64,000 nucleotides of DNA from Polyangiaceae bacterium. Its GTDB lineage: Bacteria; Myxococcota_A; Polyangia; Polyangiales; Polyangiaceae. This document shows, one piece after another, positions 25,602 through 33,646 of the stretch; position 1 is the stretch's first letter; every line of letters starts with the position of its first letter. The notes under the pieces were generated by a model. It searched no databases. It saw nothing but the letters and a program-made list of their open reading frames with translations, and was not told the origin of the DNA. The translations under genes were made by a program, and so were the position numbers. Location: positions 164,543-228,542 of the forward strand of contig CANJMI010000008.1 of NCBI GenBank assembly GCA_947475525.1, in the 5' to 3' direction.

Positions 25602-26981
25602 GTGGCCGACAACCTCGCGATCTTCGCTGCGATACCGGAGGACGTTCTCGGGATTTGCCAGCGTCTTCGCGACAAGGGCAAACGCGGCTGGGTCGTAGGG
25701 GGGTGCGTTCGCGACGTGCTGCTCGGGCGCACCGCGAAAGACTGGGACGTGGCGACCGACGCGCATCCCGAGGAAGTGCTGAGCTACTTCCGCAAGGTCA
25801 TCCCGACCGGCATCAAGCACGGCACCGTGACGGTGGTGATTCACGGCAAGCCCTACGAGGTGACGACCCTGCGAGGCGAAGGCGCTTACGCCGATGGCCG
25901 GCGGCCGACCGAGGTCTGCTTCCTCGACGACATCACCGAAGACCTCGCACGTCGTGATTTCACGATCAACGCGATCGCCGTCGATCCGCTGGAGCAGCGG
26001 ATAATCGATCCCTTCGACGGCGAGCGTGACCTCCGGGATCGTTTGCTGCGCGCGGTCGGTGACCCCTCGAAACGATTCGCGGAAGACGGCCTGCGCATTC
26101 TCCGCGGCGCACGGTTTGCCGCGGTACTCGGGTGCGCGATCGAGCCAAAGACGTTCGCGGCGATGAGCGAGACGGCCGCGATCGCGACCTACGCAAAGGT
26201 GAGCGCAGAACGAATTCACGACGAGTGGCGCAAGGCCCTAAAGGCACCCGTCCCGAGCGTCGCCTTCGAGATCATGCGAACGACGGGAATGCTCGCCCTG
26301 ACCTGCCCCGAGCTCGTCGAAGGCGTCGGTTGCGAGCAAAATCGCTGGCACGCCTTCGATGTCTGGGGACACACGATGGCGGTGATGGATGCCTGCGAAG
26401 ACAACGTCCTTTTGCGTCTCGCGGCCCTTCTCCACGACGTCGGCAAGCCTCGCTCTCGCGAGTTCTCCGACAAGACGAAGGACTACACATTTTATCACCA
26501 TGAAGCGATTGGCGCGAAGATGGCCGAAGCGATCCTTCGACGCCTGCGCGCCTCGAACGACGATCGCGAGCGGATAGTCGAGCTCGTGCGCCATCATCTG
26601 ATTTGCTACGCGCCCGACTGGACCGATGCGGCCGTTCGCCGGTGGTTGCGGCGGGTGACCCCACCACTAACCGAGGACTTGCTCGCGCTCGGTCGCGCCG
26701 ATGCACGCGGCAAAGGCAAGCCGCTCGCAGAGGACCTCACGCGACTGGACGAGCTGCGAGACCGCGCGGCGGCACTGCTCGCGGCAGGCGCGGCCATTGG
26801 TACGCGCGACCTCGCCCTCGACGGCCGCACGCTGATGGATGAGCTGCGGCTGCCGCCGAGTCGACGCATCGGCGACATTTTAAAAGCGCTCGTCGAGCTC
26901 GTGACCGACGACCCCGAAGCGAACACCCGCGAACGGTTGCTCGAAGAAGCGCGCCGCCTCGCGAATGACCCCACCGTGTAA
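25602..26981 (+). CDS. cca: CCA-adding enzyme / poly(A) polymerase family, with HD domain
   Basis: Class II nucleotidyltransferase of 459 residues that adds CCA to tRNA 3' ends, or possibly A tails to RNA. The GTG start is 12 bp after the kinase stop. The head domain has GWVVGGCVRDVLLGRTAKDWDVATDA (flexible loop and DxD metal site, about residues 29-54) and RRDFTINAIAVDP. The neck and body follow with GDPSKRFAEDGLRILRGARFAA. An HD phosphohydrolase domain begins near 245 (HAFDVWGHTMAVMDA) with LLHDVGKP at about 276-283. CCA-adding enzymes with HD domains remove 2',3'-cyclic phosphates in relatives. CCA- and A-adding enzymes cannot be told apart from sequence alone. Confidence 0.88.
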   Translation: MADNLAIFAAIPEDVLGICQRLRDKGKRGWVVGGCVRDVLLGRTAKDWDVATDAHPEEVLSYFRKVIPTGIKHGTVTVVIHGKPYEVTTLRGEGAYADGRRPTEVCFLDDITEDLARRDFTINAIAVDPLEQRIIDPFDGERDLRDRLLRAVGDPSKRFAEDGLRILRGARFAAVLGCAIEPKTFAAMSETAAIATYAKVSAERIHDEWRKALKAPVPSVAFEIMRTTGMLALTCPELVEGVGCEQNRWHAFDVWGHTMAVMDACEDNVLLRLAALLHDVGKPRSREFSDKTKDYTFYHHEAIGAKMAEAILRRLRASNDDRERIVELVRHHLICYAPDWTDAAVRRWLRRVTPPLTEDLLALGRADARGKGKPLAEDLTRLDELRDRAAALLAAGAAIGTRDLALDGRTLMDELRLPPSRRIGDILKALVELVTDDPEANTRERLLEEARRLANDPTV

Positions 26982-27048
26982 CTGCGGGCGTTGCCTGCGC
27001 AGCGCATCGAGCGGTGACGAGAACGCTGTGGCCTGCTACACGGAAACC

Positions 27049-29298
27049 ATGCGATTTCGCTCGCGACTTGGTGTCACACTCATGGTCGTCTTGGCGACCG
27101 CCTGCCACCAGACCCCATCCGGACCCATGACGCCTTCCGCCTTGAATACGCCTCGCCTCACGGTCGCGCCCGCCTCCGAGAGTGCCGTCACCGTCGACCG
27201 CATCGCGATGTTTCCACCGCCGGGGTGGCAGGTGCCGCGCATGGTTCGAACCTCGCCGGATGGCGCGTGGGTGACGTACCTCCAAAGCGAGAGCGGCGGC
27301 GCGGACATGGCGCTCTTCGCCTTCGATGCCAAGACCCTGACCCATCGCGTGCTGCTACGCGCAAGCGACCTCGTGGCGAGCGAGCGGCCCCTCTCGCGCG
27401 ACGAAGAGCTCCGGCGCGAACGCCAACGCACGCAAATTCAAGGGATCACCTCCTACGCGTGGGCCGCGCACGCCAACGTCATGCTCGTTCCCGTCGCCGG
27501 CCGTGTGTTCGTGCGACGTGGAGAGGGTGCGCCCATCGAGTTGCCCGGCGACGGGATCATCGACCCCAAGCTTTCGGCCGACGGCACCAAAGTCGCTTTC
27601 GCTCGCGACCGTGAACTCTGGCTCGCCGAGATCGATGGCCCCACGCGCGCCCTCACCCAAGGCGCACCCGTTGGCGTGACCCGCGGGCAGAGCGACTTCA
27701 ACATGCAGGAGGAGTTCCACGAACCAAGCGGGATCTGGTGGTCGCCACAAGGCGACAAGATCGCGTATTTGGAGGTCGACGAGCGAAAGGTCGCTGAGGT
27801 TCCGATCCTTGGGTTTCGCGGCGCCGCGGACCTGCAACTGCTGCGCTACCCACGCAGCGGCGGGAACAACCCGAGCGTCCGCCTCGGCATCATCGATCTC
27901 GCGGGCACGACGACCTGGGTCGAGCTTCCTCGGACGGCTGGGAGCGATGCGACGGGCGATTACCTCGGGCGCATCGCTTGGAGCGCTGACGGCAAGGGCA
28001 TCTTTTTGCAGCGCTTGAGCCGCGACCAGAAACACGTCGCGTTGCTTCACGTTGACGTGGGGACGGGCAAGGGGCGCACGCTGCTCGAACACGCCGACCC
28101 CGCATGGACCGCGATGACCGAACAACGCCCGCTCGCGAGTGGAAAGCTGCTTGCCGTGTGGCCGCATGAACATCGCCAACACCTCGCTCTCGTGCACCCA
28201 GAGACCGGGGCCATCGAGCGCCGCGTCACTTCCGGCGCTTGGGACGTCTTTCACGTCGTCGGGGTCGACGCCAAGGGCCGAGCGCTCATCGTCGCGAACA
28301 AAGACACGCCGCTCGAACGCGCGCTTTACGCCGTAAATCTCGAGGATGGATCGATCGAGCGCATGAGCCCCGAGAGCGGGGTCCACGCGATCGACGCCGA
28401 CCACCCCGAGCACGGTTGGACCGACATCCACTCGGCGCACGACAGGCCACCTTGCGCCGCGATCTACGACGCTGCTGGCAAAGTCGTCGGAGCGATCGAC
28501 TTCCCGCGCGATCCCGACATCGAGCGGCTCGCGCTTCGCCCGCCGACGCTCGTCCGCATTCCCGCGAGTGGCGACGCACCGTTGCTGCACGGTGCCCTGC
28601 TCGAACCACGCAACCGGAAGCCCGGCGTCCGCTACCCGGCAATCGTCGTCGTCTACGGGGGCCCCGCCGTTCAATCGGTCCTCGATGACTACAACCCGCG
28701 CTTGCTCTGGCAGCACCTCGCCGACCGCGGCTTCGTCGTCTTCCAGGTCGACAATCGCGGATCGGCCGGCTACGGCCACGCGTTCGAAGCGCCGATTCGC
28801 GAGCGCCTCGGCGAGGTCGAGCTCACCGATCAGTTGCGCGCGCTCGATTGGCTCTCCGCGCAAGAGTTCGTGGACGCTGACCGCGTCGGAATCTACGGCC
28901 ACAGCTACGGTGGCTACATGGCGCTCACCGGGATGCTGCGCGCGCCAGGCCGTTACAAGGTGGGCGTCGCCGGATCACCAGTGACCGACTGGAGCCTCTA
29001 CGACACGGGCTACACCGAGCGTTACATGGCGACGCCCGCAACCAACGAAGCCGGGTACCGCGACACGTCGCTCGCGCCGGTCGCAAAGAATCTGGCAGGG
29101 AAGCTGCTCGTCATCCATGCGCTGATGGACGAGAACGTTCACTTCGAACATACGGCGAAGCTCATCGATGCCTTCGTCGCGGCCGACCGGACCTTCGATT
29201 TAATGGTCTTTCCGGGTGAGCGCCACGGGTACCGAAGCGCGGCCGCGCGACGCTACGCTTACCGCCGCGTCATCGACTACTTCGTCGAGAACCTCTAA
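27049..29298 (+). CDS. S9 family prolyl oligopeptidase (DPP IV-like) lipoprotein
   Basis: Secreted serine peptidase of 749 residues. The ATG at 27049 gives a lipoprotein signal with the lipobox LATAC; a longer frame would overlap the preceding gene. Residues about 60-470 form the eight-bladed DPP IV-type beta-propeller, including the EFHEPSGIWWSPQGDKIAYLEVDE segment characteristic of DPP IV. The alpha/beta hydrolase domain follows with VVVYGGPAVQ and the catalytic triad S619 (YGHSYGGYMA), D694 (LMDENVHFEH) and H726 (GERHGYR). It probably removes dipeptides after proline outside the cytoplasm. It follows the CCA-family gene by 67 bp on the same strand. Confidence 0.92.
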   Translation: MRFRSRLGVTLMVVLATACHQTPSGPMTPSALNTPRLTVAPASESAVTVDRIAMFPPPGWQVPRMVRTSPDGAWVTYLQSESGGADMALFAFDAKTLTHRVLLRASDLVASERPLSRDEELRRERQRTQIQGITSYAWAAHANVMLVPVAGRVFVRRGEGAPIELPGDGIIDPKLSADGTKVAFARDRELWLAEIDGPTRALTQGAPVGVTRGQSDFNMQEEFHEPSGIWWSPQGDKIAYLEVDERKVAEVPILGFRGAADLQLLRYPRSGGNNPSVRLGIIDLAGTTTWVELPRTAGSDATGDYLGRIAWSADGKGIFLQRLSRDQKHVALLHVDVGTGKGRTLLEHADPAWTAMTEQRPLASGKLLAVWPHEHRQHLALVHPETGAIERRVTSGAWDVFHVVGVDAKGRALIVANKDTPLERALYAVNLEDGSIERMSPESGVHAIDADHPEHGWTDIHSAHDRPPCAAIYDAAGKVVGAIDFPRDPDIERLALRPPTLVRIPASGDAPLLHGALLEPRNRKPGVRYPAIVVVYGGPAVQSVLDDYNPRLLWQHLADRGFVVFQVDNRGSAGYGHAFEAPIRERLGEVELTDQLRALDWLSAQEFVDADRVGIYGHSYGGYMALTGMLRAPGRYKVGVAGSPVTDWSLYDTGYTERYMATPATNEAGYRDTSLAPVAKNLAGKLLVIHALMDENVHFEHTAKLIDAFVAADRTFDLMVFPGERHGYRSAAARRYAYRRVIDYFVENL

Positions 29299-29317
29299 TG
29301 CCTGGGGCGGGCTCGGC

Positions 29318-29908
29318 TTACTTCTTCCGAAACTCGACCGAGAACGACACGGTCATCGGAAGGCCCTTGCGCGGCCTCTGAAACTCGACCTTTTCGAACG
29401 CTTCAACCATGCAGCCCGCAAGACCCTCGCCCTTCATGGCGGTGCGCGGCTTGGATATTTTCGCGAGACCACCGTCACCAGGGATCCGAATGTCGACACC
29501 GAAGGTCTCGGCCTTCTTGGGCGACAGGGCCTTCGCGTAACAGGCACGCATCGCGTCGAAGTGCGGCTTGACCGCATCGCGGATCGGACGCTTCGTGGCG
29601 TTGTCGTTCGGACCTCCGCCAACGTGCATGCCCACGTTGCGAACCTCGACATCGGGCAAGGGCGCCGGCGGCTTCGACGGTTCGAGCGGAGGGACATCGG
29701 GCACCGCGACCGTCGGCTCGGCGCCCGCTGACGCGCTTGGCGGCATAACCGCACTCGCGGTCGGCGCAGCTGCGGGTGCGACCGCGCTCGGTACGCTACC
29801 CGTCCGCGAAAACGTAGGGGCGCTCACGGTCGCATCGGGCGACAGAGCCTTGGATGCGCCGGAGTCGGCACAGCCAGCAAGCAACACGAAGAGCAAGCAC
29901 GCCCTCAT
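29318..29908 (-). CDS. lipoprotein with AgmX/PglI-type C-terminal domain
   Basis: Predicted 196-residue lipoprotein. Start at the ATG at 29908 gives MRACLLFVLLAGCADSG with Cys 13 in the lipobox; longer frames are unsupported. A Pro/Ala/Ser-rich stretch spans about 20-95. The C-terminal 90 residues (KPHFDAMRACYAKALSPKKA ... GCMVEAFEKVEF) match the pattern of the AgmX/PglI C-terminal domain that is widespread in Myxococcota and sometimes linked to gliding motility, with the paired cysteines in RACY and GCM. Its specific role here is unknown. It is convergent with the peptidase gene and divergent from a tiny lipoprotein gene. Confidence 0.8.
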   Translation of the reverse strand: MRACLLFVLLAGCADSGASKALSPDATVSAPTFSRTGSVPSAVAPAAAPTASAVMPPSASAGAEPTVAVPDVPPLEPSKPPAPLPDVEVRNVGMHVGGGPNDNATKRPIRDAVKPHFDAMRACYAKALSPKKAETFGVDIRIPGDGGLAKISKPRTAMKGEGLAGCMVEAFEKVEFQRPRKGLPMTVSFSVEFRKK

Positions 29909-30240
29909 CCGGCGTCGATACCGGGGGCGCACGGCCTGGGCAAAGTTTCCGACGACTCCCGGGCCTCGAATGACAAACTCTTGCCTGATTCGAAATGTGT
30001 AGGCAAAGGTGCGCCAATGCGCCATCGCCTCCTCTCGGTCATCGTCCCGTTCGCCCTCTCGCTGCTTTTCGCTGCCTGCCGCGTCGCCGAGGCAGACGCA
30101 CGCCAAGAACAGAAATCGCTCACGAAGACCGCGTCGAGCGACTGAAGGCGGCGCGGGCGAGCTCGGGATGTGCGCTCACCTTGCGACCGATGACGAAGAA
30201 GGGGGCCTTCGCCTCCGCGCGCGCGGGCGGCATGCGAGCT
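29909..30240. other. 332-bp gap with one small candidate gene
   Basis: This gap between two minus-strand genes holds a 42-residue lipoprotein candidate on the plus strand (30017-30145) and presumably the promoter of the AgmX-type lipoprotein gene. The remaining bases after 30145 show no gene, and no clear hairpin terminator is visible. Confidence 0.55.
30017..30145 (+). CDS. 42-residue lipoprotein candidate
   Basis: A short plus-strand frame encodes a basic start (MRHRLL), a hydrophobic core and a lipobox LFAAC, with Cys at residue 21, then only about 21 further residues (polar, ending TASSD). An AAGGTG sequence lies five bases upstream of the ATG, a good ribosome site. Short lipoproteins of this size exist, but a signal-like frame can also occur by chance in GC-rich DNA. 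It is divergent from the AgmX-type lipoprotein gene and shares its promoter region. Confidence 0.5.
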   Translation: MRHRLLSVIVPFALSLLFAACRVAEADARQEQKSLTKTASSD

Positions 30241-30813
30241 TCAGCTCTTCTTGCGCGGGGAGGCGCCATCCGCAGAAGCGCGCTCGGCCTCTTCGAGTTC
30301 GGCTGGGTCGAGTCCGGTCAAGGCCGCGAGTTCCGGATCGATGCGCGATGGCGACGAAGCGCCCCTTCGAGGCGGCGCCGAGCGAGCCGGTGCGGAATCG
30401 GTGTTGTCGAGATCGTAGAGACCGCCGAGCACGACGGCCACCAGCGACAGGGACGTGATGGCGAAGCTGCCGACCGTAAGCGATTCGCCGTAGAGCGCAT
30501 GCATTCCCGGAAGGGATGCCACGCCGGGCAAGCTCGCGACATCAGGCAGTGGCACAATCGCGAAGCTCCGCACGAGCCACATCAGCCCGGGCCCGAGGAA
30601 CGCCCCGGCGACCACCTTGAGCATCACCTGGACGAAGGCTTCCTTCTCCCAAAGTTTCTTGCCGGCGATGGTGGCAACCAGCGCAGCCACGAGCGCGGCG
30701 GCGACGTAGGCGACTCCCGATCCAGGCGTCCCAAAGCCAAGCGCCACGAGAGCGCCGCCAACAAGCAAACCCACGAAGAGCCCTTTGATCATCCCGAGAA
30801 TGAGTCGCAGCAC
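30241..30813 (-). CDS. multi-pass membrane protein of unknown function
   Basis: Predicted 190-residue inner-membrane protein. Hydrophobic segments run from the N-terminus (LRLILGMIKGLFVGLLVGGA), through AYVAAALVAALVATIAG, FVQVMLKVVAGAFLGPGLMWLV and SFAITSLSLVAVVLGGLY, giving about four TMs. The cytoplasmic-looking C-terminus is polar and charged, with AALTGLDPAELEEAERA. I chose the GTG at 30813 because it begins right at the first TM; ATGs at 30792 and 30861 are alternatives and none has a strong ribosome site. A short LPDVASLPGVASLPG repeat lies in a loop. I do not recognise a family. Confidence 0.72.
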   Translation of the reverse strand: MLRLILGMIKGLFVGLLVGGALVALGFGTPGSGVAYVAAALVAALVATIAGKKLWEKEAFVQVMLKVVAGAFLGPGLMWLVRSFAIVPLPDVASLPGVASLPGMHALYGESLTVGSFAITSLSLVAVVLGGLYDLDNTDSAPARSAPPRRGASSPSRIDPELAALTGLDPAELEEAERASADGASPRKKS

Positions 30814-30895
30814 GACGCCCGACGTACGCCCGTCCGGGTACGCCCGCAAGCGATGTCGCATTGACGCGGAACGGCGGGGAGCCAATGTTTTGTAA

Positions 30896-31207
30896 ATGAT
30901 GCGCGCGCTCGCCGTTGCCGTATCCCTCGCGGGGGGAGCGTGCGTTCCGAGCGAATTTAGCGGGAACCTGATGAACGCCGCGAGCCCGTACGTGCTGAAT
31001 CGCGCGGTGAAAGACCTCGGCTGCCCGAGCAAACAGATCCAAGTGTTTCGCGGGGTCGGGGGTCGTTACGTGGCGAAGGGCTGCGAGCGTAGCGCGGCGT
31101 ACCAGACGTCGTGTCAGCAGCTACAATGCGACGTCGCACCGGAGGGCCAACGCCCTGCCGCGTGGCGTGATCGCCCCGACCCTTCGAGCTCCGACCTGCA
31201 GCGCTAA
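30896..31207 (+). CDS. small lipoprotein (103 residues)
   Basis: Predicted lipoprotein: MMRALAVAVSLAGGAC places the acylated Cys at residue 16. The mature region has VLNRAVKDLGCPSKQIQVFR and YVAKGCERSAAYQTSCQQLQC, with four cysteines; similar LGCP...GC patterns recur in small lipoproteins of this bacterial group, function unknown. Its TAA stop is immediately followed by the ATG of the cytochrome/phosphatase hybrid gene, so the two are probably co-translated and may work together in the envelope. Confidence 0.78.
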   Translation: MMRALAVAVSLAGGACVPSEFSGNLMNAASPYVLNRAVKDLGCPSKQIQVFRGVGGRYVAKGCERSAAYQTSCQQLQCDVAPEGQRPAAWRDRPDPSSSDLQR

Positions 31208-32854
31208 ATGAGCCCCGTGCCTCGACAACGACCCACAGCTTCCATGCGGACGCTTCTGCTCTGCCTGCTCGTCATGGTGGGCTGCAAGCGACCGACGCCC
31301 CTGCCGCAGCAGGAGAAAGCCGACGACGCGCCGTCGGTTCGCCTCTATCTGATGAGCGACATCTCGGGGGCCCTCGAACCCTGCGGCTGCAGCAAGGACC
31401 AGCTCGGCGGGTTTGACCACCTCGCGGCATTCCTTCGAGCCGGCCGCGAGCGCGCCCCTCGGAGTCTCGTCCTCAGCACGGGCCCCCTCACCTACATCGA
31501 CCCGACACTCGACCCCACCCGCGCGGCGCAAGATCGCTGGAAGGCGGAAGCGATTGCGGACTCAATGAAATCGCTCGAACTCGCGGCGTGGACGCCCGGC
31601 TTCAACGACTGGGCCGATGGGAGCGCGAGCCTCGGAAACGTCTCGGTCCGAACGGGCGCGAAGTTGCTCGCGGCTGGCCTAGGGGGTGACGTGAAAGGAC
31701 TGCCGCTCGAGGCGAGTGCGCTCTTCACGCTGGGTGACGTGAAGGTCGGCGTCATCGGCATCAGCGCCCCACGCGATGCGGTCGGAAAACCGCCACCGGG
31801 TATCGAGCCGCCAGCCGCGGATGGCGTCGTCGCGCTCGTGCGAAAAGAGGTCGAGGAGCTGCGTCGCAAAGGGGCCCGCGTGCTCGTCGCAACGGTCGCC
31901 ATGCAGCGGGGAGCCGCCCTTCGCATCGCCGACGCGGTGCCTGAACTCGATGTGCTCGTGATCGGCAGAGAGGTCGGACGCGGCTACGCCAACACCTCGC
32001 AACCCGCTCCCGAGTTGATAGGTTCAACGCTGGTCGTCGAGACGGCGAACCACGCGCAAACGCTCGCTGTCGTCGATATTCATTTGAAGGGCAACGACAC
32101 CGACCTGAAGCTCGCGGATGCAGGCGGCGTCGCGCAGGCAGCGAGCGTGAGCGATTTATCGCGGCGAATTCGGGAGCTCGAGACGCGCATCAACGGCTGG
32201 GAGAGCGGCGGCACGGCAGCGGCCGCGGACGTCCTCGCGCGCAAGTCAGACCTCGCGTCCTTACGAACGCAGCGCGAGACCCTCACCGCGAATCAGCCCG
32301 CTCCTTCGGGCAGTTTTTTTCGTTATTCGGTGCACGAGGTTCGCGCGGGAATGGGACGTGACGACGCCGTCTCCGCGCGGATGCTGGCGCTCTACAAGCA
32401 GGTCAACGGACACAACAAAACCGCCTTCGCCGATCTCGTCGCGCCGCCAGCGGAGAAAGGCCGTGCAAGCTACATCGGCGTTGAGGAGTGCACGACGTGC
32501 CACGACGAGGAGCGCCAGTTCTGGAACGGCACGCCCCACGCCCACGCGTACAAGACGCTCGTCGATGGCTTCAAAGAGTACAACCTCGAGTGCGTCGGCT
32601 GCCATGTGTCGGGCTACGGAAAAGGTGGCGGCTCAACGGTCACTCACAACGCAACGCTGCAGAACGTGCAGTGCGAGGAGTGTCACGGCCCCGGTTCCGC
32701 GCACGCAAAGAAACCGGAGGTGAAAGACCTTATCGTCAGGAGCCCCGATCCGAAGGGGTGTGTGGACGGCTGCCATCATCCGCCGCACGTCGAAGGCTTC
32801 GACGCGATCGCAAAGATGAAGCTCGTACTCGGGCCCGGACACGGCCAAGAGTAA
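31208..32854 (+). CDS. multihaem cytochrome c554-like protein fused to degenerate metallophosphatase
   Basis: Predicted lipoprotein of 548 residues. The signal is LLLCLLVMVGC; a second ATG at 31244 begins right at the signal and is an alternative start. Residues about 40-300 resemble the UshA/5'-nucleotidase metallophosphatase fold (LYLMSDISGALEPCGC, LGGFDHLAAFL, VKVGVIGISAP), but expected metal ligands are replaced: D-x-H reads DIS, the GD motif reads STGP and GNHE reads FNDW. Catalysis by this half is therefore doubtful. The C-terminal third carries haem-binding motifs: CTTCH (428-432), CVGCH (462-466), CEECH (489-493) and a spaced C-x3-C-H at 518-523. It fits electron transfer in the periplasm. 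Partner and substrate are unknown. Confidence 0.85.
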   Translation: MSPVPRQRPTASMRTLLLCLLVMVGCKRPTPLPQQEKADDAPSVRLYLMSDISGALEPCGCSKDQLGGFDHLAAFLRAGRERAPRSLVLSTGPLTYIDPTLDPTRAAQDRWKAEAIADSMKSLELAAWTPGFNDWADGSASLGNVSVRTGAKLLAAGLGGDVKGLPLEASALFTLGDVKVGVIGISAPRDAVGKPPPGIEPPAADGVVALVRKEVEELRRKGARVLVATVAMQRGAALRIADAVPELDVLVIGREVGRGYANTSQPAPELIGSTLVVETANHAQTLAVVDIHLKGNDTDLKLADAGGVAQAASVSDLSRRIRELETRINGWESGGTAAAADVLARKSDLASLRTQRETLTANQPAPSGSFFRYSVHEVRAGMGRDDAVSARMLALYKQVNGHNKTAFADLVAPPAEKGRASYIGVEECTTCHDEERQFWNGTPHAHAYKTLVDGFKEYNLECVGCHVSGYGKGGGSTVTHNATLQNVQCEECHGPGSAHAKKPEVKDLIVRSPDPKGCVDGCHHPPHVEGFDAIAKMKLVLGPGHGQE

Positions 32855-32891
32855 GCTCCGAGGAGCGGGCGGCATCCGATACAATCACGCC

Positions 32892-33092
32892 ATGACGGTA
32901 CCTGCGGAGGACACGCGCGGTAACGGGGGCGACGGGGCCGAAGGACCGCCGTGGCTCCCGATGCTCGGCAACTTGTTCGTCGCAGCGGCCGTGCTCCTCC
33001 TCCTGCCGCGGCAGTGGGTGCCCGCGGGGGTCTCGATGACGATCGGAGTCGCGCTCACGGTGCTCGCCGCACGGCGGAGGTCAGCGCCGTGA
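32892..33092 (+). CDS. small two-TM membrane protein
   Basis: Predicted 66-residue protein. After a polar, Gly/Asp-rich N-terminus (about 20 residues), two hydrophobic segments appear: MLGNLFVAAAVLLLLP and VSMTIGVALTVLAA, separated by RQWVPAG, ending in RRRS. The basic C-terminus would be cytoplasmic. No family is recognised. It lies 37 bp after the cytochrome hybrid gene and 65 bp before the OmpA-family gene on the same strand, so membership in an envelope operon is plausible. Confidence 0.6.
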   Translation: MTVPAEDTRGNGGDGAEGPPWLPMLGNLFVAAAVLLLLPRQWVPAGVSMTIGVALTVLAARRRSAP

Positions 33093-33157
33093 CCCCGGAC
33101 CCTCGCCGAGTCACCGTGTGGAGTTCGCGCGGGAGCCATTTCATCGTATCAACACCC

Positions 33158-33646
33158 ATGGTGTCTTTACGCTCATTGCTCGTAACAGCAGCCGTCACGG
33201 CCTCGCTCATCGGCTGCGCGTCTCGGCCTTCGCCGCCGCCGCTCCCGCCCCCTCCGCCGGCATTGCCGCCACCGCCCGCGCCTATCGCCGCACCACCCGC
33301 ACCGATCGTTTTCATGGACCGCATCGAGTTCGAATCGACGAGCCCGCTGCTACCTGAGGCCGCGCTCGCGACGATCGCACGCATCGCGGACACCCTTAAA
33401 CAGCATCCAAACATCAAGCTCGTCGAAGTGTGTGGTCACACCGACGACGGCGGCGAGCTCGACCCGAATTTCCTACTCTCCCAGCAGAGGGCCGAAACGG
33501 TTCGAGCCCACCTCGTGGCGAAAGGCATCGAAGCCACACGTCTAAGAAGCCGCGCCTTCGGCAAGGCGATCCCGATCTTCCCGAACGACACCCCCGCGAA
33601 TCGCGCTCACAATCGCCGCGTCGACTTCCGCGTGCTCGAGCAGTAG
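33158..33646 (+). CDS. OmpA-family lipoprotein (Pal-like)
   Basis: Predicted 162-residue lipoprotein that binds peptidoglycan and tethers the outer membrane. The ATG at 33158 gives a signal with the lipobox LIGC; a longer frame starting further upstream would overlap the small membrane protein gene. A Pro-rich linker (about 22-50) precedes the OmpA domain (about 52-160): IEFESTSPLLPEAALATIARIADTL, VEVCGHTDDGG, NFLLSQQRAETVRAHLVAKGI and the conserved end NRAHNRRVDFRVL with the peptidoglycan-binding Arg. It converges directly on the VanW gene, whose stop begins at the next base. Confidence 0.88.
   Translation: MVSLRSLLVTAAVTASLIGCASRPSPPPLPPPPPALPPPPAPIAAPPAPIVFMDRIEFESTSPLLPEAALATIARIADTLKQHPNIKLVEVCGHTDDGGELDPNFLLSQQRAETVRAHLVAKGIEATRLRSRAFGKAIPIFPNDTPANRAHNRRVDFRVLEQ

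Noticed and set aside
27355..28902. 515-codon minus-strand frame opposite the S9 peptidase gene
   Set aside because: Shadow caused by GC-rich third positions; the plus strand has a complete peptidase with its triad.
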